The notes under the pieces are model-generated. The model ran no database searches and was not told the DNA's origin. It worked only from the letters and a program-made list of their open reading frames with translations. A stretch of 64,000 bases of DNA from JAWXUD01 sp044432945 (GTDB lineage Bacteria; Cyanobacteriota; Vampirovibrionia; Gastranaerophilales; Gastranaerophilaceae), in assembly GCA_044432945.1 (NCBI GenBank), contig JAWXUD010000004.1:1-64000 (forward strand), written 5' to 3'. This document shows, piece after piece, positions 59,903 to 64,000 of the stretch. Both the position numbers and the translations under genes were made by a program. Positions within the stretch are counted from its first letter, which is position 1; every line of letters begins with the position of its first letter.

Positions 59903-60184
59903 TTATTTTTTGTAGAATAAATCTTTTATAGATTCAATGAAATCAATGATTACCTGTAAAATCAAATTTCTGTGTTCTTGCGGTAATGAAAATTCTTTTT
60001 CATATCCAAAAGAATCGATTTCTTGTTTTTTGTCAAAAATACTTTCGCTACTATTTTGTTTTTTTTCTTCTTGTTCGCCACCTTGCATCATATAGCCAAG
60101 ATTTCCTCCGCCCCCGTCATTTTGCATTGACGCAGCGGCTTTGATTACTGGTTTAGAACTTAATACATTAACATCAAAACTCAT
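59903..60184 (-). CDS. Small orphan protein, 93 residues
   Basis: Not recognised. A Gly-rich stretch ('NDGGGGNLGYMMQGGEQEE') is followed by a charged region and a C-terminal amphipathic helix ('NLILQVIIDFIESIKDLF'). No signal peptide. AGGGGTC precedes the ATG. A good 18-bp palindrome lies ~80 nt upstream. Probably lineage-specific. Confidence 0.5.
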   Translation of the reverse strand: MSFDVNVLSSKPVIKAAASMQNDGGGGNLGYMMQGGEQEEKKQNSSESIFDKKQEIDSFGYEKEFSLPQEHRNLILQVIIDFIESIKDLFYKK

Positions 60185-60260
60185 AATTTTGACCCCTATG
60201 GTTTTTCCCTTATATATATAAAGTAAATAACATAAAGAAATGTCACAATTTTAAAGCAAA

Positions 60261-60278
60261 TGTAACAAAAAGTTTACA
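60261..60278. promoter_or_regulatory. Palindrome TGTAA-N8-TTACA
   Basis: TGTAACAAAAAGTTTACA, the same length and half-sites as the perfect palindrome at 25751-25768. It lies upstream of the small orphan gene and just after the HD-domain gene's stop. Confidence 0.4.
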
Positions 60279-60281
60279 ATT

Positions 60282-60872
60282 CTAATCGGTTGTAAACTTG
60301 ATTATGGTCTGGAGTTTGAAGCCTATTTCAAACAAATCACGTTTTCTTATCGCACAATTAATGTCAGGATAATAATCTAAATTTGAAGGTGTTAATAAAA
60401 TTTCTGCGATGTTATTTTGTGTATCGAAATTCATTTTTATATCTTTGATAAGACTAATTTCTGTTCTGTCTAGTCCATCTGATATTTTTAAAATTCCAGC
60501 AAGTCGTTTTATTAACTTGCGGTCTTGTTTTTCAAAATCCATATAAACTTCGTGCTTATCTTTTTTGGGTAATCCACCACGATGGTATCTGCAAATGCAT
60601 GCGATAATCTCACATTCTTTTTGGTTAAATCCTATCAGTCCTTCATTAATAATAATATTCATGCTGTGTTTGTTGTGTTCGTGAACATCGATTTTATAAC
60701 CGATGTCATGTAGCAGGCAACTAGCTTCTAGGTATTCACGGTGTTTGTCTGTCATTGGTTTGAATTTAGTCGAAATTTCGTTAAAAATCATTAGTGCTAA
60801 TCGTTTAACTTCATTAGCGTGGGCTGTTTTTTTAGAATATTTTAATAGCATTTCGTTTGCAGTTAACATCAT
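60282..60872 (-). CDS. HD-domain phosphohydrolase resembling the Ppx/GppA C-terminal domain
   Basis: 196 residues. The HD motif is intact in 'SCLLHDIGYKIDVHEHNKHS' together with 'ICRYHRGGLPKK' and 'RLAGILKISDGLDRT', the pattern of the helical domain III of exopolyphosphatase/GppA enzymes, here alone without the ASKHA domains. Substrate unknown (a polyphosphate or nucleotide). I start at 60872 (or the adjacent 60869); the promoter supports this. Divergent from a diguanylate cyclase. Confidence 0.7.
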   Translation of the reverse strand: MMLTANEMLLKYSKKTAHANEVKRLALMIFNEISTKFKPMTDKHREYLEASCLLHDIGYKIDVHEHNKHSMNIIINEGLIGFNQKECEIIACICRYHRGGLPKKDKHEVYMDFEKQDRKLIKRLAGILKISDGLDRTEISLIKDIKMNFDTQNNIAEILLTPSNLDYYPDINCAIRKRDLFEIGFKLQTIIKFTTD

Positions 60873-60879
60873 ATAATTA

Positions 60880-60908
60880 AAATTAACAAAAAAATAAGTT
60901 AATTGCAA
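60880..60908 (-). promoter_or_regulatory. Promoter of the HD-domain gene (leaderless type)
   Basis: On the minus strand: TTGCAA (60908-60903), a 17-nt spacer, TAATTT (60885-60880), then 7 nt to the ATG. Confidence 0.5.
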
Positions 60909-60915
60909 AATTTTC

Positions 60916-60924
60916 TGGTATACT
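60916..60924 (+). promoter_or_regulatory. Extended -10 promoter of the diguanylate cyclase
   Basis: TGG-TATACT, 20 nt before the ATG at 60945, with AGGAG between. Confidence 0.5.
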
Positions 60925-60944
60925 ATTTAAATAGAGGAGTCGAC

Positions 60945-61610
60945 ATGGAAAATATTCAAAACGATTTTTTACTAAATAGTGAGGTTGAATTTGACATTCC
61001 GACAAATGTTTTAGATGAAATTCAGTCAAATATTCAGAATATTATTGAAAATTTTGATATTCCTGATGAAAATAAGACTGAAGTTTTGTATAAAATCAAT
61101 CAAATGTATTCTCAAACAAAGCAGTTGACTTTGACTGATTCTTTGACAGGGTTGTATAATCGCAGACATTTTGATACAACGCTTTCAAGAGAGTTTTCTC
61201 GAGCAAAAAGATATAATTCTCAATTGAGTTTGGCTATTATCGATGTTGATTTTTTCAAAAATGTTAATGATAATTATGGGCATTCAACTGGTGATTTTGT
61301 GTTGAAAGAGATTGCGTATAAATTATTAAATGCGTTTCGTTTATCTGATTTTGTGTTTCGTTATGGTGGGGAAGAGTTTGCAATAATTTTTCCTGAAACG
61401 TCATTGTCAGATGCTAAAATACCTCTTGAAAGATTACGTAAATGTATCGAAAACACTGAGTTTAAGAACTCAAAAGGTGTGATAAAGCTTACGATAAGTA
61501 TTGGAGTTGGTGAAGTTGATGAATTCATCACAAATGTTTACGATTTCTTTGATAGTGTTGATGAAAAGCTCTATGAAGCAAAAGAAAATGGACGTAATAA
61601 AATTGTGTAG
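60945..61610 (+). CDS. GGDEF diguanylate cyclase
   Basis: 221 residues: a helical N-terminus (~1-60) and a complete GGDEF domain ('LTDSLTGLYNRRHFDTTL', 'IDVDFFKNVNDNYGHSTGD'). The active site is GGEEF at 141-145 and the product-inhibition I-site RxxD is present at 132-135, five residues upstream. It makes c-di-GMP. No sensor domain is visible. AGGAG precedes ATG 60945; the longer frame from 60903 lacks a site. Confidence 0.9.
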   Translation: MENIQNDFLLNSEVEFDIPTNVLDEIQSNIQNIIENFDIPDENKTEVLYKINQMYSQTKQLTLTDSLTGLYNRRHFDTTLSREFSRAKRYNSQLSLAIIDVDFFKNVNDNYGHSTGDFVLKEIAYKLLNAFRLSDFVFRYGGEEFAIIFPETSLSDAKIPLERLRKCIENTEFKNSKGVIKLTISIGVGEVDEFITNVYDFFDSVDEKLYEAKENGRNKIV

Positions 61611-61665
61611 ATTAAACAATTAGGTGATTGTTAGCGTTGATAATATAAGATAAGGTAGGTTTATT

Positions 61666-62013
61666 ATGAAGAAAATATTAGGATTGTTAGTTGTATTTTT
61701 TGCGTTTTGTGTAAGTTCGTTTGCTTATGATGGCTTTACACAGGTTCGTGCTAGTCATATTTTGGTTAAAAGTGAGAGTCGTGCAAATGAGATTAAGGAA
61801 GCAGTTGAGGACGGTGGCAGTTTTGAATACTATGCGAAGCTTTATTCAACTTGTCCATCGGGTCAAGATGGTGGTGACTTGGGATATTTTGGGCGTGGGC
61901 AGATGGTGCCTCAATTTGAAGAAGTTGCTTTTTTAACTCCAGTTGGTGAAATTTCAGATCCAGTTCAAACTCAATTTGGCTGGCATTTAATCAAAGTTGT
62001 TGCTAGAAGATAG
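61666..62013 (+). CDS. Periplasmic parvulin-type peptidyl-prolyl isomerase
   Basis: 115 residues: a signal peptide (1-~20, 'MKKILGLLVVFFAFCVSSFA') and a single PpiC/parvulin domain ('VRASHILVKSESRANEIKEA', 'CPSGQDGGDLGYFGRGQMVP', 'VQTQFGWHLIKVV'). It assists folding of exported proteins. It has no chaperone domain, unlike SurA/PrsA. Own ribosome site (AGGTAGG). Confidence 0.88.
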   Translation: MKKILGLLVVFFAFCVSSFAYDGFTQVRASHILVKSESRANEIKEAVEDGGSFEYYAKLYSTCPSGQDGGDLGYFGRGQMVPQFEEVAFLTPVGEISDPVQTQFGWHLIKVVARR

Positions 62014-62042
62014 GTTTAAATGTAAGAAATTTAAAAGAAAAT

Positions 62043-62089
62043 AATAATAAATAGGGGCGATGATGAAATCATCGCCCCTATTTATTATT
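62043..62089. terminator. Bidirectional terminator
   Basis: A long stem (GC-rich core AGGGGCGATGAT, 62053-62064, pairing with 62068-62079, extended by A/T pairs on both sides) between convergent genes. Confidence 0.85.
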
Positions 62090-62098
62090 AAAACATAT

Positions 62099-62467
62099 CT
62101 ATTTAGAAGTTTGTTGAAGAACTTCCATTTGTTTTTGTTCTTTTTCAAGTTTTTGTTGTTGTTTTTGTTTAGCTTTTTCTTGTTTTTCAATAATTTTTCT
62201 AATTTTTTTTGTAAGTTTAGCTTCTCCGATAGGTTGTAGCATTGGTTCAGGGTTTACGTAATACATTTTGTCCCAGCAGCCAGGCACTTGTGAACCTTCT
62301 TGACAAATAGAATTTCTCCAAGTTTGTCCAGTTTTTTGATCTATTAAAATAGTTAAACTATCATTATCAACAACTTTGTATCTTTCGTATGAGTTTTGTG
62401 TTGTGTTTTGAATTATCATTGTTGCTACTAGAACAATGATGATAGCGATTAAGCATTTTTCTTTCAT
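62099..62467 (-). CDS. Membrane-anchored orphan protein with a basic coiled tail
   Basis: 122 residues: an N-terminal anchor ('CLIAIIIVLVATMIIQ'), a small domain ('YKVVDNDSLTILIDQKTGQT', 'GCWDKMYYVNPEPML') and a C-terminal Lys/Gln-rich helix that is probably coiled coil. Function unknown. It follows the gene at 62487 by 19 nt and is likely in the same transcript. Confidence 0.6.
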   Translation of the reverse strand: MKEKCLIAIIIVLVATMIIQNTTQNSYERYKVVDNDSLTILIDQKTGQTWRNSICQEGSQVPGCWDKMYYVNPEPMLQPIGEAKLTKKIRKIIEKQEKAKQKQQQKLEKEQKQMEVLQQTSK

Positions 62468-62486
62468 TTTTTCCTCTTTCCTTTAA

Positions 62487-62936
62487 TTATAGTGCGAACT
62501 TTTTCTTGAAAATAACCATATCAACTAATGTGTCATAATATTGATCGCAATAATCGTATGGTGTCATTAATTTCACCATTATTTTCAATTCTCTTGCCGC
62601 TTGTTCTCGGTCATATAGGTCTTTAATGTATGTGTTTATCAATGTTAAAACAGAGCCTTTTGACGAGTCAAGAACTGTGCAGATTTCTTTTGTTTTTCTT
62701 TGAGCATCTTTTGTTGAATTAGCAAGTAATGTTTTGCAATCATCGTTGCGTTTTACTAAAAAATTCAATTTATTAAACGGATTAATGTTTTTTGAAACCA
62801 ACCTTGCAATTAATTCTTCATCTTGACAAATATTTTGAGCAGTGATTATTTGTATTTCAAGATAATGATTGTATGTTTGAATGCTAGAATAAACGGTTAC
62901 ATAGCATATAAAAGCGATTAATAACAATTTTTTCAT
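62487..62936 (-). CDS. Exported orphan protein, helical
   Basis: 149 residues from ATG 62936: a signal peptide/anchor ('KKLLLIAFICYVTVYSSIQT') and then helices with four or five cysteines ('QNICQDEELIARLVSK', 'NDDCKTLLANSTKDA', 'CTVLDSSKG', 'YDYCDQYYD'). GGAGAAAG lies 8 nt before this ATG; the frame to 62957 would start inside the leader. Function unknown. Confidence 0.6.
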   Translation of the reverse strand: MKKLLLIAFICYVTVYSSIQTYNHYLEIQIITAQNICQDEELIARLVSKNINPFNKLNFLVKRNDDCKTLLANSTKDAQRKTKEICTVLDSSKGSVLTLINTYIKDLYDREQAARELKIMVKLMTPYDYCDQYYDTLVDMVIFKKKFAL

Positions 62937-62973
62937 ATAAAACTTTCTCCACAACATTATAAATCTTAAAATA

Positions 62974-63002
62974 ATTATAATTCATTGTCCTTTAAATTAC
63001 AA
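62974..63002 (-). promoter_or_regulatory. Promoter of the 62936/62467 gene pair
   Basis: On the minus strand: TTGTAA (63002-62997), a 17-nt spacer and TATAAT (62979-62974), giving a leader of about 30 nt with a ribosome site. Confidence 0.7.
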
Positions 63003-63048
63003 TAGTTTTTTTATAATCCTATATTTTAATTATATTAGCTAATGATAT

Positions 63049-63077
63049 TTGGCACAGGATTTGTTATTTATTGTTAA
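63049..63077 (+). promoter_or_regulatory. Possible promoter of desulfoferrodoxin
   Basis: TTGGCA (63049-63054), a 17-nt spacer and TGTTAA (63072-63077); a weak -10. Confidence 0.35.
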
Positions 63078-63090
63078 AAAGGAGTGCAAA

Positions 63091-63480
63091 ATGGAAAAAT
63101 TTGATTTATGTAAATGTGAAGTGTGTGGCAATATTGTAGAAGCTTTGGTGGTAGGCGATGGAGTTTTGGTTTGTTGTGGGCAGGATATGATTGTTCTTCA
63201 GAGCAACAATGAAGAGAGTTTTAAGATGACGCATGTTCCTGTTGTCAAAGAGGCGGATGGAGTTAGATTTGTTCAGGTTGGGGAAGCTTTGCATATTATG
63301 AATAATGAGCATCAGATTATGTTTGTTGAAATTATTTCTAAAGATAAGATGTGTAAGCGTACGAAATTTTTCAATCCTGGTGATGAGGCAAAAATGTCTG
63401 TGTGTGCTAAATTTGATGAAGCTAATTTTGATATTAGAGAGTACTGTAATATTCATCGACTTTGGCAAAAAGAGGGTTAG
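63091..63480 (+). CDS. dfx: Desulfoferrodoxin (superoxide reductase)
   Basis: 129 residues: centre I ligands in 'LCKCEVCGNIVEAL' and 'VLVCCGQDM' (CX2C plus CC), centre II ligands in 'EALHIMNNEHQI' (His) and 'YCNIHRLW' (Cys and His). It reduces superoxide without making oxygen, typical of anaerobes. I start at 63091, with AAGGAG 7 nt upstream; the in-frame TTG at 63049 overlaps promoter-like sequence. A small membrane-protein gene follows at once. Confidence 0.92.
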   Translation: MEKFDLCKCEVCGNIVEALVVGDGVLVCCGQDMIVLQSNNEESFKMTHVPVVKEADGVRFVQVGEALHIMNNEHQIMFVEIISKDKMCKRTKFFNPGDEAKMSVCAKFDEANFDIREYCNIHRLWQKEG

Positions 63481-63491
63481 TGTCAGGTGTA

Positions 63492-63617
63492 ATGATTATT
63501 AGAGGTAAAAAATTTAGGTATAAATTGTTGCCAGTGATTTTCGGTTTATTTTGCGTGTATCTTGTCGCTAGTTTTATTTTAAAGCTAGTGCCAAGAGGGG
63601 TGAGAATTCATCGTTAA
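63492..63617 (+). CDS. Single-pass small membrane protein
   Basis: 41 residues: a basic start ('MIIRGKKFRYK'), one transmembrane helix ('LLPVIFGLFCVYLVASFIL') and a basic tail ('KLVPRGVRIHR'). ATG 63492 has AGGTG close upstream; an in-frame GTG at 63480 overlaps the dfx stop and is an alternative with AGAGGG before it. It lies directly after dfx and is probably co-transcribed. Confidence 0.5.
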   Translation: MIIRGKKFRYKLLPVIFGLFCVYLVASFILKLVPRGVRIHR

Positions 63618-63641
63618 TTATGTTGCGTTTTTGTAACGAAC

Positions 63642-63670
63642 TTGTCTTCTTTGGTGTCATATTGTAATAT
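63642..63670 (+). promoter_or_regulatory. Promoter of the response regulator (leaderless type)
   Basis: TTGTCT (63642-63647), a 17-nt spacer, TAATAT (63665-63670), then 6 nt to the ATG. Confidence 0.65.
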
Positions 63671-63676
63671 GATATC

Positions 63677-64000
63677 ATGTGTATTGGAAAAATTTTAATC
63701 GTAGATGATGAGAAAATTGTAACATCAGCCTTCTCGACACTTTTGAAGGTCGAAGGTTATGAAGATGTGATAACTTTTAACAACCCTTTAGATGCTATTG
63801 ATTATTTAAAAAATAATTCAGTTGATATTATCATATCTGATTTTTTGATGCCTGAGCTTAACGGGTTAGAGTTTTTAAGCGAGGCAAAAAAAATATATCC
63901 AGAGATTAGTATGATTTTGTTGACGGGGTATGCTGATAAAGAAAATGCGATTAAGGCGATAAATGAAATTGGGCTTTATAAGTATATTGAAAAGCCTTGG
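63677..64000 (+). CDS. Response regulator, receiver domain (3'-truncated by the window)
   Basis: 108 codons, open to the window end. A full receiver domain: the acidic pair D10-D11 in 'KILIVDDEKIV', phospho-acceptor D55 in 'IIISDFLMPELNG', T83 in 'ILLTGYAD' and K106 in 'YKYIEKPW'. The 'YIEKPW' ending is common in receivers joined to HD-GYP or AAA+ output domains, but the output part lies outside. No Shine-Dalgarno site; the promoter ends 6 nt before the ATG. Confidence 0.88.
   Translation, partial: MCIGKILIVDDEKIVTSAFSTLLKVEGYEDVITFNNPLDAIDYLKNNSVDIIISDFLMPELNGLEFLSEAKKIYPEISMILLTGYADKENAIKAINEIGLYKYIEKPW

Overview
The window is AT-rich, gene-dense bacterial chromosome. The mix points to a fermentative, non-photosynthetic relative of Cyanobacteria, most likely Candidatus Gastranaerophilales (Melainabacteria/Vampirovibrionia). 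The evidence is an SLH-domain exported protein, an MlaD-type protein (so an outer membrane is likely), a cyanobacteria-like omega subunit, a GH57 glucan branching enzyme, desulfoferrodoxin (anaerobe), and several low-complexity or SLH/TPR proteins of a style typical of that lineage. This placement is inference from gene content. I saw no rRNA, tRNA, CRISPR array, transposase or integrase.

Layout. 0-10.5 kb: a truncated pilin-like Lcl_C protein, a TPR lipoprotein-like protein, a YqhD-type alcohol dehydrogenase, an SLH protein, rqcH-umuC, nusB-ftsY-M14 peptidase, and a two-repeat orphan protein. 10.6-16 kb: cysS-spoIID-like-murJ-tsaC, an overlapping operon for translation and the cell wall. 16-22.5 kb: alr-lpd-lipA divergent from proB-proA-tyrA. 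22.5-29.7 kb: a HEPN/MNT toxin-antitoxin pair, mtnA, ruvC, a LysM protein, rsmH with an FtsL-like gene, a degenerate HD-GYP protein and small orphans. 29.8-36.6 kb: a 1291-aa double helicase with a separate Fe-S nuclease, then an XRE-HEPN-MNT locus split by a DUF3137 gene between 151-bp direct repeats. 37-42.8 kb: rplJL with an L10 leader, and pxpA-yvcK-panB-panC. 42.9-45.7 kb: an accessory island with a tandemly duplicated XRE / double-AbrB / LuxR-HTH cassette, a MITE-like element, and a HI1419/HI1420-type toxin-antitoxin pair whose toxin has an in-frame amber stop. 45.7-64 kb: rpsT, the GH57 enzyme, mlaD-upp, rpoZ-like, punA, an 803-aa orphan membrane protein, a TPR/phosphoesterase/MBL operon, hom-thrC, divergent HD and GGDEF signalling genes, parvulin, desulfoferrodoxin and the start of a response regulator.

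Regulation can be read unusually well here. Promoters are sigma70-like with a strict 17-nt spacer. At least thirteen genes have the -10 hexamer only 6-9 nt before the start codon, so their mRNAs should be leaderless or nearly so; other genes have clear Shine-Dalgarno sites. Convergent genes are usually separated by one bidirectional hairpin terminator.

The best candidates for something undescribed are the duplicated three-regulator cassette (42.9-44.7 kb), the AddAB-like machine built as a fused dead-plus-live helicase with a detached nuclease (29.8-34.3 kb), and the repeat-flanked cargo gene inside the XRE-HEPN-MNT locus (34.3-36.6 kb).
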